In this document: positions 24,510-33,323 of the stretch, in pieces
Numbering within the stretch: the stretch's first letter is position 1
How the letters are laid out: every line of letters begins with the position of its first letter
Source: Cytophagaceae bacterium
Lineage (GTDB): Bacteria > Bacteroidota > Bacteroidia > Cytophagales > Spirosomataceae
Length of the DNA stretch: 58,366 bases
Assembly (NCBI GenBank): GCA_947450365.1
Contig: CANFVE010000017.1
Span: 1 to 58,366, forward strand
Direction of reading: 5' to 3'
The notes under the pieces: model-generated
What the model was told of the DNA's origin: nothing
Seen by the model: the letters and a program-made list of their open reading frames with translations, nothing else
Databases searched by the model: none
Made by a program: the position numbers and the translations under genes

Positions 24510-25688
24510 ATGAAAATCGGGATCATTTGTTACCCAACCTACGGGGGAAGCGGCGTTGTAGCAACTGAATTAGGAAAGGCACTCGCCTCCGCGGGCCACC
24601 AAGTCCATTTTATTACCTATACGCAGCCACCAAGACTCGATTTTTTCAACGAGAACATCTTTTTCCACGAAGTAAGTGTCGCCTCATACCCGCTCTTCGA
24701 ATACTTGCCCTATGAATCTGCCCTCGCCAGTAAAATGGTGGATGTGACGATCAACGAGCAATTGGACCTCATCCACGTGCATTACGCCATTCCGCATGCC
24801 TCAGCTGCCTATTTGGCGAAACAAATATTAAAATACAAAGGCATTCACGTGCCTGTCATCACAACTTTGCACGGAACCGACATTACCCTCGTAGGTCGCG
24901 ACCCGTCCTTCGAACCCGTCGTTACCTTTTCGATCAATGAATCCGATGGGGTTACCGCCGTTTCCGAAAGCCTCAAAAATGACACCTACGCAGAATTTGA
25001 AATCCTGAGTAACATCGAGGTGATTCCGAATTTCATCGATTTGGAACGCTTTAAAAAACAGCCCAAAGAACATTTTAAATTAGCCATCTGCCCGAACGGC
25101 GAAAAATTACTCATGCACACCTCCAATTTCCGGAAGGTAAAACGCATCGAAGACATCATTCGGGTCTTTGCCAAGGTTCAAAAACAGATTCCATCTAAAC
25201 TTTTACTAGTTGGCGACGGTCCCGAAAGAACCGGCATCGAGGCTCTATGTCGCGATTTAGGCGTGTACCATGACGTTCGCTTTTTGGGTAAATTAGATAC
25301 GATCGAGGAGGCACTTTCCCTCGCCGATGTATTCCTACTAACTTCCGAAAAAGAGAGTTTCGGCCTAGCCGCCTTAGAAGCGATGGCCTGCGAGGTTCCC
25401 GTAATTTCTTCGGATGCTGGGGGAATTCCAGAGGTGAACATTCATGGCGAAACAGGATTTGTGAGCCAAGTGGGCGATATCGATGATATGGTCAAAAATG
25501 CCGTGGCGATTCTTTCTGACCCGATCCTCCATAAAAAAATGAAAAAAAATGCGCTGGAACGGGCGCAAGAATTTGACATTAAAAAGATTTTACCCCTATA
25601 CGAAAAGTATTACGAGAAAATCGTGGGGCAAAGTTGGCGCTTCCCTAATCCCAAACTCCTCGACGGCGATACTGAATTAGACGAGTAA
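24510..25688 (+). CDS. bshA: N-acetyl-alpha-D-glucosaminyl L-malate synthase (bacillithiol pathway)
   Basis: The 392-residue GT4 glycosyltransferase begins MKIGIICYPTYGGSGVVATELG, the typical BshA start with its glycine-rich acceptor loop. HYAIPHA near 91-97 and HGTDITLVG near 123-131 fit the family, as does the E-x7-E retaining-GT motif in EKESFGLAALEAM near 286-298. BshA joins GlcNAc to L-malate in the first step of bacillithiol, the main low-molecular thiol of many Bacteroidota. bshB and bshC are not in this window. The 3' end overlaps folK by 12 nt. Confidence 0.93.
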   Translation: MKIGIICYPTYGGSGVVATELGKALASAGHQVHFITYTQPPRLDFFNENIFFHEVSVASYPLFEYLPYESALASKMVDVTINEQLDLIHVHYAIPHASAAYLAKQILKYKGIHVPVITTLHGTDITLVGRDPSFEPVVTFSINESDGVTAVSESLKNDTYAEFEILSNIEVIPNFIDLERFKKQPKEHFKLAICPNGEKLLMHTSNFRKVKRIEDIIRVFAKVQKQIPSKLLLVGDGPERTGIEALCRDLGVYHDVRFLGKLDTIEEALSLADVFLLTSEKESFGLAALEAMACEVPVISSDAGGIPEVNIHGETGFVSQVGDIDDMVKNAVAILSDPILHKKMKKNALERAQEFDIKKILPLYEKYYEKIVGQSWRFPNPKLLDGDTELDE

Positions 25689-26165
25689 TCGGCTCACTTC
25701 GCTTGTATCCGTCGTTTCGGCCAACAATTCCGCCATCGTTTTTTTAGACATCGGATGTGTTTTTTCAGCTGCTATTTCAACCAAAGGGATTAACACAAAT
25801 TTTCGATTCGCGATCTCCGGATGGGGAACTTGCAAATGCGCCGATGAATGAATCTGATCCTCAAAAAACAAAATATCCAAATCGATAACCCTTGGACCCC
25901 AGCGTTCTTCGCGAATCCGCCCCAACGATTTTTCAATTTCGAGTAAGATCGACATGACGTTCCCAGGCATCCTTTCCGTAGACAGAAGGATAACTTGGTT
26001 CAAAAAATCAGGTTGCGGGATGGGTCCCCAGGCAGCGGTTTGGTAAATACTTGATTTTTTGGTGATGGGCCCAACTTTTTTTTCAATTTCCGCATAGACA
26101 TTTTTAAAAATTTCACGGGTATTTCCTAGATTGCCACCCAAAGAGATAAAAACGCTATTTGCCAT
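25677..26165 (-). CDS. folK: 2-amino-4-hydroxy-6-hydroxymethyldihydropteridine diphosphokinase
   Basis: About 162 residues from ATG 26165, where the core MANSVFISLGGNLGN begins; five extra codons upstream (to 26180) are less likely to be used. HPPK transfers pyrophosphate from ATP to the pterin in folate synthesis. Seen are the SLGGNLG N-terminal motif, RWGPRVIDLDILFF with the metal-binding Asp pair, and VPHPEIANRKFVLIPL. It overlaps bshA tail to tail by 12 nt and is divergent from yqgE. Confidence 0.93.
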   Translation of the reverse strand: MANSVFISLGGNLGNTREIFKNVYAEIEKKVGPITKKSSIYQTAAWGPIPQPDFLNQVILLSTERMPGNVMSILLEIEKSLGRIREERWGPRVIDLDILFFEDQIHSSAHLQVPHPEIANRKFVLIPLVEIAAEKTHPMSKKTMAELLAETTDTSEVSRLLV

Positions 26166-26203
26166 AATTTTTAATTTCAAACAAACTTACGAAATTCCCT
26201 TTT

Positions 26204-26773
26204 ATGCCTAAACAATATACGGTCGATGATTTAAAACCAGGCGTTTTATTAATTTCAGAACCTTTTTTAGGCGATTCCTCTTTTCATCGTAGCGTGGTTT
26301 TAGTCTGTGAACATTCCAACTCACATTCCTTTGGTCTCATCCTCAATCAAAAACAGGAGATTGTATTTGATTCCATGGTAGACGAACAAATCCTCGAAAA
26401 TGTCCCACTCTTTTCCGGTGGTCCGGTCGATCCAAGCATCATGCAATTTTTGCATAAACGGCCCGACCTCATTCCCGATGGCATCGAAATCGCCCCAGGT
26501 ATTTTTTGGTCGGGAAGTTTCGAAAAAGCCATCGAATGCGTCGTAGGGGGAGATATTTCGTTTCAAGAAATCAAATTCTTTATCGGTTATTCCGGCTGGG
26601 GGGCGGGCCAACTCGCCAGCGAAATCAAATCCAATGCCTGGTTTATCCATCCCGCCGCCGAACATTATGTCTTCGACGAAGCCCCTGAAAAATTATGGCG
26701 AAAAGTGCTCTATGACAAAGGCGGTGATTTTCGAGTATTATCTACCTATCCGGAAGACCCGAATTTAAATTAA
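26204..26773 (+). CDS. yqgE: YqgE/AlgH family protein
   Basis: The 189-residue cytoplasmic protein matches YqgE/AlgH (PF02622). It has PGVLLISEPFLGDSSFHRSVVLVCEH at the start (given here in its family sense), SFGLILNQ, LFSGGPV near 68-74 and the GYSGWGAGQL motif near 127-136. The biochemical role is not established; AlgH was once linked to alginate regulation. Its TAA shares four bases (TTAA) with the stop codon of recG on the other strand. Confidence 0.93.
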   Translation: MPKQYTVDDLKPGVLLISEPFLGDSSFHRSVVLVCEHSNSHSFGLILNQKQEIVFDSMVDEQILENVPLFSGGPVDPSIMQFLHKRPDLIPDGIEIAPGIFWSGSFEKAIECVVGGDISFQEIKFFIGYSGWGAGQLASEIKSNAWFIHPAAEHYVFDEAPEKLWRKVLYDKGGDFRVLSTYPEDPNLN

Positions 26774-28869
26774 CTAATCCTAGCCCAGTTGGTCGTATCT
26801 TTTTTCTGCTGCATCACCTGCTCCCGAATCATTTTGTTTTTATCCAAATTCAAATTCGGATCCTCCTCCAAAATCGCTACTGCCGTTTCCCGCGCCACTT
26901 TTAAGATTTCCCCATCTTTGGCCAAATCCGCGATCATGAGATCGATCGCACCACTTTGTCGGGTTCCTCCGATATCCCCCGGGCCGCGCAATTGCAAATC
27001 CACCTCCGCGATTTCAAAGCCATTATTCGTGCGAACCATCGTCTCGATCCGCTTTTTCGTATCCGCCGAAATTTTATAATCGGTCATCAGTAGGCAGTAA
27101 CTTTGTTCGGCACCCCGACCGACCCGTCCGCGCAACTGATGTAATTGTGCCAAACCAAATCGCTCCGCACTCTCAATAATCATCACACTCGCATTTGGAA
27201 CATTGACCCCCACCTCAATCACCGTTGTGGCGACCATGATTTTGGTTTCATTTTTGACAAAGCGCGCCATCTCAAAATCCTTATCCGCCGGCTTCATTTT
27301 ACCATGTAATATGCCCAAAGGAATCTCCGGAAATGCCCGAGAAATACTCTCAAAACCATCCATCAAATCTTTGAAATCCAGTTTTTCTGATTCCTCGATG
27401 AGCGGGTACACGATGTAAACTTGGCGACCTTTTTGAATCTCGTTTTGAATAAATCCAAATACCTGAAGTCGGTGCGAATCATAGCGATGAATCGTTTGAA
27501 TAGCCTTCCGACCGGCTGGCAACTCGTCAATCACCGATACATCCAAATCCCCATACAAGGTCATCGCTAAGGTCCGTGGAATCGGCGTGGCGGTCATGAC
27601 CATGACATGTGGGTGAATGGATTTATTTTTGTCCCATAATTTGGCTCGTTGGGCCACCCCAAATCGATGCTGTTCATCGATGATGCATAATCCCAGATTT
27701 TTGAACTGGACCACATCCTCAAAAATCGCATGGGTTCCCACTAAAATATGTAATGTTCCGTCCAATAAGCCTTCGTGAATACCCACCCGATCTTTTTTCT
27801 TCACAGAGCCAGTTAATTTGGCGATGGAAATTCCGAGTAAATCGGCGAATTTCTTGAGGCCTTGAAAATGCTGGTCGGCGAGGATTTCAGTGGGGGCCAA
27901 CAAACATGCCTGCGTCCCATTATCAATCGCAAGCAACATCGAAATAAAGGCAACGATCGTCTTCCCTGAACCTACATCTCCCTGAAGAAGACGGTTCATT
28001 TGTTTTCCAGAGCGCATATCTTCGAAAATTTCTCGGATAACTTTTTTCTGGGCATTCGTCAGCGCGAATGGCAAATGGTCTTGGTAAAAGGTCGTTAAAA
28101 GCGCCGCAGAGGAAAACACCTGGCCTGGAAAAGCAGATTTTCGGACGAGATTTTGCTTAATGAGGCGTAATTGGTTGTAAAAAAGTTCCTCGAATTTGAG
28201 TCGTCGGCGTGCTTGGTGCAACCAAGCCTCCGACTGCGGCAAATGAATATGATACAGCGCTTCTTGCTTGGAAATGAGTTTAAAGTTTTGTCGAATTTCC
28301 TCCGGAAGCGTTTCTCGGATGTAGGGAAATGCGATTTCCAATAAACTTTTTTGCAAGCCAGCGATGACCTTGCTGTCGATGTATTTTTTTCGAAGTTTTT
28401 CGGTGAGCGGGTAAATCGGCTGGAAAAATTTCTCCGATTGTGCCGCACTTTTATAGACCTCCATGTCGGGATGGGTCATTTGCAATTGCCCGTTAAAGCT
28501 TCCTGGCTTTCCGTAAAATAAGAAATCAACACCCGAGACGAGGGATTTTTCAACCCACTTAACGCCCTGGAACCAGACTAATTCGATGCATCCCGTTTCG
28601 TCGCAGCATTCGGCGACCAGTCGTTCGCGTTTTCCACTGCCGATTTTTTCCTTGTAACGAATCCGACCCACAAACTGGGCATTTTCCATCTGATCATGGA
28701 TTTGACCGATGGGATGGATTAATGTGCGATCCTCATATCGAAAAGGGAAATATTGAATTAAGTCACCGAAGCTGAATAAACCGAGTTCCGATTGCAATAA
28801 AGTCAAGCGCGCGGGTGTCACGCCACGCAATTTGGCTAAGTCGGTTTCGAAAAAATGGCTCAGGGACAT
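26770..28869 (-). CDS. recG: ATP-dependent DNA helicase RecG
   Basis: The 699-residue helicase drives branch migration and replication-fork regression. It has an N-terminal wedge/OB region (about 55-150), Walker A QGDVGSGKT near 303-311, the DEQH box variant IIDEQHRFG, TATPIPRTLA (motif III) and a C-terminal helicase domain with ATTVIEVGVNVP and QLRGRVGR. The RecG-type tail RGPGDIGGTRQSG follows. Length is normal. It overlaps yqgE at the stop by 4 nt and is divergent from the type IX-sorted protein gene. Confidence 0.97.
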   Translation of the reverse strand: MSLSHFFETDLAKLRGVTPARLTLLQSELGLFSFGDLIQYFPFRYEDRTLIHPIGQIHDQMENAQFVGRIRYKEKIGSGKRERLVAECCDETGCIELVWFQGVKWVEKSLVSGVDFLFYGKPGSFNGQLQMTHPDMEVYKSAAQSEKFFQPIYPLTEKLRKKYIDSKVIAGLQKSLLEIAFPYIRETLPEEIRQNFKLISKQEALYHIHLPQSEAWLHQARRRLKFEELFYNQLRLIKQNLVRKSAFPGQVFSSAALLTTFYQDHLPFALTNAQKKVIREIFEDMRSGKQMNRLLQGDVGSGKTIVAFISMLLAIDNGTQACLLAPTEILADQHFQGLKKFADLLGISIAKLTGSVKKKDRVGIHEGLLDGTLHILVGTHAIFEDVVQFKNLGLCIIDEQHRFGVAQRAKLWDKNKSIHPHVMVMTATPIPRTLAMTLYGDLDVSVIDELPAGRKAIQTIHRYDSHRLQVFGFIQNEIQKGRQVYIVYPLIEESEKLDFKDLMDGFESISRAFPEIPLGILHGKMKPADKDFEMARFVKNETKIMVATTVIEVGVNVPNASVMIIESAERFGLAQLHQLRGRVGRGAEQSYCLLMTDYKISADTKKRIETMVRTNNGFEIAEVDLQLRGPGDIGGTRQSGAIDLMIADLAKDGEILKVARETAVAILEEDPNLNLDKNKMIREQVMQQKKDTTNWARIS

Positions 28870-28933
28870 GAGGTAAAAATTTTGTGAATTTAGGTATATT
28901 TACAAAACATTGCTCAAAATAGATTCATCTTCC

Positions 28934-29581
28934 ATGAAAGGTATTTTTTTCGGCTTGCTTTTGCTTCCTTTTTTTAGCGTATCGCAACAAAGCGAATGCT
29001 GGGTCGCAGCCGATCAAAAATTGGTTTTTTTACTGCCAGACCTAACTAAACCCCATGTTCTTCCCACGCCCCTTTATATGCCCGTGACGGGTTCTGCCAA
29101 TACGGAAATCAAATGGTCTTGGTCGCCCAGTGCAGGCTTAGTTGATCCCCTTATGAAAACCGCGAATGCCAATATTTTACGGCCTATGTTTGACCTAAAA
29201 AAATTAGGGGATTTAAACGGGATCGCCACGCAAAACGTATATACGATTTCTGGATATTTGCCTCGTTTAAATTTACAATGTTCCGCCTCTGTGAATGTCT
29301 ATATTTTGCCAAAAATTCATCCCTATGAGGCCTTTACGCCGAATGGCGATGATTACAATATACGCTGGTACATCGATAACATTACGGCCTATCCCGAAGC
29401 AGAAATAATCATTTATGACCGCTGGGGGGCGATTGTCTATGAGAATTATAGCAATTATGAGGAAAAGCCTTTTTGGGGCAAAATGAATGGAAAGGAATTG
29501 CCTACGGGCCCGTACATGTACCGCATTAAGCCACATCCGGAATATCCGGATGTCGTGGGAACGCTGACAATTATTCGCTAA
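28934..29581 (+). CDS. Secreted protein with gliding-motility-type C-terminal sorting domain (T9SS type B)
   Basis: About 215 residues from ATG 28934; an upstream TTG (28910) in frame would only lengthen the region before the signal peptide. Residues 1-17 are a signal peptide ([15 protein letters not shown]). The last 85 residues match the CHU_C/gliding-motility C-terminal domain: [15 protein letters not shown], an IIIYDRWG strand, [14 protein letters not shown] and a final TLTIIR. This domain directs export by the type IX system. Only about 110 residues of cargo precede it, which is short. Its stop overlaps the nuoB ATG (TAATG). Confidence 0.88.
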   Translation: MKGIFFGLLLLPFFSVSQQSECWVAADQKLVFLLPDLTKPHVLPTPLYMPVTGSANTEIKWSWSPSAGLVDPLMKTANANILRPMFDLKKLGDLNGIATQNVYTISGYLPRLNLQCSASVNVYILPKIHPYEAFTPNGDDYNIRWYIDNITAYPEAEIIIYDRWGAIVYENYSNYEEKPFWGKMNGKELPTGPYMYRIKPHPEYPDVVGTLTIIR

Positions 29582-30102
29582 TGAAAGGTTTTTTAGATCA
29601 AGATATTGCCAAGGAAGGTTTTGTACTCAGTCAGTTTGAGGACTTATTGAATTGGGCACGGGCGAGTTCCTTGTGGCCGATGAGTTTTGGGCTGGCTTGT
29701 TGCGCCATCGAAATGATGCAAGCTTTTGCCTCAGGCTATGATTTAGATCGATTTGGTGTTTTTCCTCGGCCTTCCCCGCGGCAGTCGGACGTGATGATTG
29801 TGGCCGGAACCGTGACGTTTAAAATGGCGGATCGGATTCGTCGGCTCTATGAACAAATGCCTGAACCCCGCTATGTGATTTCAATGGGTTCTTGCGCGAA
29901 TTGCGGCGGACCGTATTGGGAGCATGGCTATCATGTCGTAAAAGGGGTCGATCGCATTATCCCCGTAGATGTCTATGTGCCGGGTTGTCCTCCGCGGCCT
30001 GAGGCGCTGCTGGGCGGCATATTAAAATTGCAAGAAAAAATCAATCAAGAAACCCGCGTGGTGCCCCAAATTATTTTGGATGCGATCGCCCAACCTGCAT
30101 AA
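29581..30102 (+). CDS. nuoB: NADH-quinone oxidoreductase subunit B
   Basis: The 173-residue peripheral subunit of complex I holds the terminal N2 cluster. Cluster ligands are C40-C41 ([10 protein letters not shown]), C105 (MGSCANC) and C136 (VPGCPPRPE). It starts at the A of the previous stop (TAATG) and is followed by nuoC after 2 nt. Usually nuoA lies upstream and nuoD downstream; neither is here, so the complex I genes are split in this genome. Confidence 0.96.
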   Translation: MKGFLDQDIAKEGFVLSQFEDLLNWARASSLWPMSFGLACCAIEMMQAFASGYDLDRFGVFPRPSPRQSDVMIVAGTVTFKMADRIRRLYEQMPEPRYVISMGSCANCGGPYWEHGYHVVKGVDRIIPVDVYVPGCPPRPEALLGGILKLQEKINQETRVVPQIILDAIAQPA

Positions 30103-30104
30103 GT

Positions 30105-30593
30105 ATGGAAACCCAAGCACTCGGAGAATTTATACAGGCACAAATTGGAGTTGAGGTGAGTTTTGAGGAATCCGCCGATCGGCTTCTTATTCCCGCCGAC
30201 GATATCGCCCGGGTCTGTGATTTGCTTTATCGAAGTCCGAGCACCTATTTTGATTCTTTGTCATGCCTGACGGCCGTCGACAATGGCCCCGATAAAGGTA
30301 CTTTGGACCTTATTTATACCTTATATTCCATTCCTTTTCATCGGACCTTGCATGTGCGGGTGGCCTTGCCACGTTTGAAAGAAAATGGGAGCTTGCCTGA
30401 AATTCCAACGGTTTCTACGATTTGGAAAACGGCTGATTGGCATGAGCGTGAAGCCTTCGATTTAGTGGGTGTTCATTTTGTGGGACATCCGGATTTGACG
30501 CGGATTTTAATGCCCTCGGATTGGGAGGGACATCCTTTGCGCAAGGATTACGTGGAGCCTGAAAAATACCATGGCATCCAAGTGAAATTTTAA
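30105..30593 (+). CDS. nuoC: NADH-quinone oxidoreductase subunit C
   Basis: The 162-residue 30-kDa subunit of complex I. The family signature ERExFDLxGxxFxGHPDLxRIL is present near residues 110-132 and ends in WEGHPLRKDYVEP. It is not fused to NuoD, and no nuoD follows; a glycosyltransferase gene starts 3 nt later. Co-transcription with nuoB is certain by spacing. Confidence 0.94.
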   Translation: METQALGEFIQAQIGVEVSFEESADRLLIPADDIARVCDLLYRSPSTYFDSLSCLTAVDNGPDKGTLDLIYTLYSIPFHRTLHVRVALPRLKENGSLPEIPTVSTIWKTADWHEREAFDLVGVHFVGHPDLTRILMPSDWEGHPLRKDYVEPEKYHGIQVKF

Positions 30594-30596
30594 TCC

Positions 30597-31472
30597 ATGA
30601 AAATAGCGGGATTTACCTTCATTCGGAATGCAATCAAAAACGATTATTCGATCGTGGAGGCCATTACCTCTATTTTACCGATTTGTGATGAATTCGTGGT
30701 GGCCGTCGGGAAATCAGAAGACGACACCTTAGGCCTAATCAAATCCATTCCGTCGAATAAAATTCGGATTATTGAAACGGTTTGGGACGATACCAAACGG
30801 GAGGGAGGGCAGACCTTCGCCTTGGAAACCGACAAAGCTTATCAAGCCATTTCGCCCGACGTGGATTGGGCATTTTACATACAAGGGGATGAATGCGTAC
30901 ATGAGGATGATTTGCCCGTGATTAGGCAATCGATGGAGCAGTATGCTGCCGATGAGGCGGTAGAAGGTTTGCTCTTTCATTATCGCCATTTTTATGGATC
31001 TTATGCCTATGTGGCCGTTTCGCGCCGCTGGTATCGAAGGGAAATTAGGGTGATCAAAAGGCATCCGCAAGTGCATTCTTACAAGGATGCACAGGGTTTT
31101 CGAAAAAATGGGAAAAAGCTCCGAGTGAAATTAATCCCGGCCCATATCTTTCATTACGGATGGGTCAAACCACCAAAAGGCCTCAATAATAAAGTCCGCA
31201 ATTTTACGCAGTTTTACCATGACGATGCGTGGCTAGCTGAACATGTACCTGCCGATTATGAATTTGATTATGGCAATGCGGAACGGCTGACGAAATTCGA
31301 GGGAACACATCCTGCCGTAGCGATTCCACGGATTCAGGCACAGGATTGGCCCTTTGAGTTTGATCCCAAGGTCCTTCGTTCTCGGATGAGTCTTCGCAGG
31401 AAAATACTACAAAAAATCGCAGATCTGACTGGCTGGCACATCGGTGAATATAAAAACTACCGACTCCTCTAA
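30597..31472 (+). CDS. Glycosyltransferase family protein
   Basis: The 291-residue protein begins MKIAGFTFIRNAIKNDY and has a GT-A-like N-terminal half: ICDEFVVAVGKSEDDT near 29-44 and the metal-binding-like QGDECVHEDD near 95-104. It has no membrane helix. The acceptor and donor sugars are unknown. It lies 3 nt after nuoC, overlaps the next glycosyltransferase by 1 nt, and is part of a small envelope-sugar group that reaches to 33267. Confidence 0.82.
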   Translation: MKIAGFTFIRNAIKNDYSIVEAITSILPICDEFVVAVGKSEDDTLGLIKSIPSNKIRIIETVWDDTKREGGQTFALETDKAYQAISPDVDWAFYIQGDECVHEDDLPVIRQSMEQYAADEAVEGLLFHYRHFYGSYAYVAVSRRWYRREIRVIKRHPQVHSYKDAQGFRKNGKKLRVKLIPAHIFHYGWVKPPKGLNNKVRNFTQFYHDDAWLAEHVPADYEFDYGNAERLTKFEGTHPAVAIPRIQAQDWPFEFDPKVLRSRMSLRRKILQKIADLTGWHIGEYKNYRLL

Positions 31473-32365
31473 TGGCTGATATTCAATTTTTTTTGGCCAA
31501 AAACGCACCCGAAAATCCGTATTTTTCGATGCTGATTCCGAGTTGGAATAATTTACCCTATCTCCAACTCTGCGTCGAGAGCATTCGAAAACATTCAGTG
31601 GTTCCCTTTGAACTGATCGTCCATTTGAACGAGGCGAAAGATGGTTCGATGGAGTGGGTGGAAGCGCAAAGCGATATCGCCTATAGTTTTAGCGAGGAAA
31701 ATGTTGGTGTTTGCCATGCGATGAATGCAATGCGGACTTTGGCACGGGCGGATTATTTGTTGTATTTAAATGATGACATGGTTGTGTTGCCAGATTGGGA
31801 CATTCTTTTACAAAAGGAAATCGAGCTGGTGGGTACTAAACATTTCTTTTTTTCCTCCACGATGATCGAACCTCGGGCGCAAAGTTCCTGTTCGATTGAG
31901 GCGGATTTTGGTCGGACGGCGGAGACCTTGCAAATGGAAAAACTCCTCTCGGAATACCAACAAATCCCTTTTCATGATTGGCAAGGCGCCACTTGGCCCC
32001 CGAATGTGGTTCATAAGGACCTTTGGGATGCCGCGGGGGGCTATTCGGTGGAATTTAGTCCGGGGATGTATTCTGACCCCGACTTTTCGATGAAATTATG
32101 GCAGGCTGGGGTTCGTTTATTCAAAGGTTTGGGTAATAGTCGGGTGTATCATTTCGGCTCCATTTCGGTCAAGCGCGTCAAACAAAACAAAGGATATTTT
32201 CAATTTATTCGCAAATGGGGAATGACTTCCTCCACACTTTCTCGGTATTATTTGCGGCGTGGTGAGCGATTTGACGGACCTTTGGCCGAGGCGAAAGTGC
32301 CATTGCTTGTGCATGTGAAAAATGCGTATTATCGATATAGCCTTTTATGGCGTGCCAATCAATAA
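31472..32365 (+). CDS. Glycosyltransferase family 2 protein
   Basis: The 297-residue protein has a clear GT2 fold start: FSMLIPSWNNLPYLQLCVESI near residues 18-38, LNDDMV near 98-103 as the DXD-type motif, and FSPGMYSDPDFSMKLWQAG near 192-210, which resembles the C-terminal catalytic region of GT2 enzymes. The start overlaps the previous stop (TAATG). It converges with the next gene with a 7-nt overlap. A role in surface polysaccharide is inferred from context. Confidence 0.88.
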   Translation: MADIQFFLAKNAPENPYFSMLIPSWNNLPYLQLCVESIRKHSVVPFELIVHLNEAKDGSMEWVEAQSDIAYSFSEENVGVCHAMNAMRTLARADYLLYLNDDMVVLPDWDILLQKEIELVGTKHFFFSSTMIEPRAQSSCSIEADFGRTAETLQMEKLLSEYQQIPFHDWQGATWPPNVVHKDLWDAAGGYSVEFSPGMYSDPDFSMKLWQAGVRLFKGLGNSRVYHFGSISVKRVKQNKGYFQFIRKWGMTSSTLSRYYLRRGERFDGPLAEAKVPLLVHVKNAYYRYSLLWRANQ

Positions 32366-33267
32366 ATCCCAAATAAGAGTTTAAAGGGGTATACAAAATT
32401 CCCAAAGGTTGATTTTCCCTTGTAGGCGAGCATCGTATTTCGGTGTTGGAAAACGAGCACAACTCGTTCGATTCGATCGAGTAAGCTTGCACCCGAAAAA
32501 TGCTGGTGTAAGCGTTGGAAAATCGTTTTTTCGTTCGAGCTTGGACAGCGTTTAGCCAGGATTTTTAGGCGTTCGCAGATGCGGTGATTTCGTTCTTGCC
32601 TGCTTTGGTAATTCTTTTTTGATTTTGTCAAATCGGCACCGATTGCATTTGTTTCATGTTGGCGATATAGCACGAGTGAAATCGGAAGATAGTTAATGCC
32701 CTGGTGGCATGTCGCCGCAAATCCGAGCAAATAATCATGGGTTACCCAATTCGAAAAGGGCAGGGCCGTGGTTAAAATCTCCCGCTTGAACAACATGCTG
32801 TGGCCAGGCGCCCAGGCTCCAAAGGTATACATCAGAGGCGAATTATAAGCGATTTGCTTTTTGATTTGAGACATTTTTTGCCCCATTTTTTCTCCCTGAG
32901 CATTGATTAATTCAGAATCGGAATAGACCAAGGAGGCTTGTCCCAAGGCATCAAAAAGCTTCGAAATTTTGGAGGAAATCCAAATATCATCTTGGTCTGA
33001 CAGGGCGATTAAATCGCCGGTGGCGGCATGAATTCCTTTTTCGAAGGTGGCGATGTAGCCTTGATTGGCGCTTTGTTGGATGATTTTTATTCGAGGATCC
33101 TTCGCTTGATAGGCCTCTAATAAAGCCCAGGTATCGTCGGTGGATGCATCATCTACGCATACAATTTCGAGTGAAGGATAGTCCTGCGCGAGGAGGCTAT
33201 CCAGCTGCGGGCGAAGGTATTTTTCGCCATTGTAGCTGGCCATGACGATCGAAATTAAGGGCTTCAT
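32359..33267 (-). CDS. Glycosyltransferase family 2 protein (rhamnosyltransferase-like)
   Basis: The 302-residue GT2 protein starts with ISIVMASYNGEKYLRPQLDSL. VDDASTDDT near 38-46 is the nucleotide-binding acidic motif and ALSDQDDIW near 89-97 is the DXD-like motif typical of rhamnosyltransferase-type GT2 enzymes. It faces the two plus-strand glycosyltransferases and overlaps the second by 7 nt. Its upstream region is shared with the divergent ABC exporter, so lipid-linked sugar assembly is plausible. Confidence 0.9.
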   Translation of the reverse strand: MKPLISIVMASYNGEKYLRPQLDSLLAQDYPSLEIVCVDDASTDDTWALLEAYQAKDPRIKIIQQSANQGYIATFEKGIHAATGDLIALSDQDDIWISSKISKLFDALGQASLVYSDSELINAQGEKMGQKMSQIKKQIAYNSPLMYTFGAWAPGHSMLFKREILTTALPFSNWVTHDYLLGFAATCHQGINYLPISLVLYRQHETNAIGADLTKSKKNYQSRQERNHRICERLKILAKRCPSSNEKTIFQRLHQHFSGASLLDRIERVVLVFQHRNTMLAYKGKSTFGNFVYPFKLLFGIY

Positions 33268-33323
33268 TCGGGGTTAGTTCTGAAAATTATCGTAATTTGG
33301 CTCAAATTTCGAAAGAATAAAAC

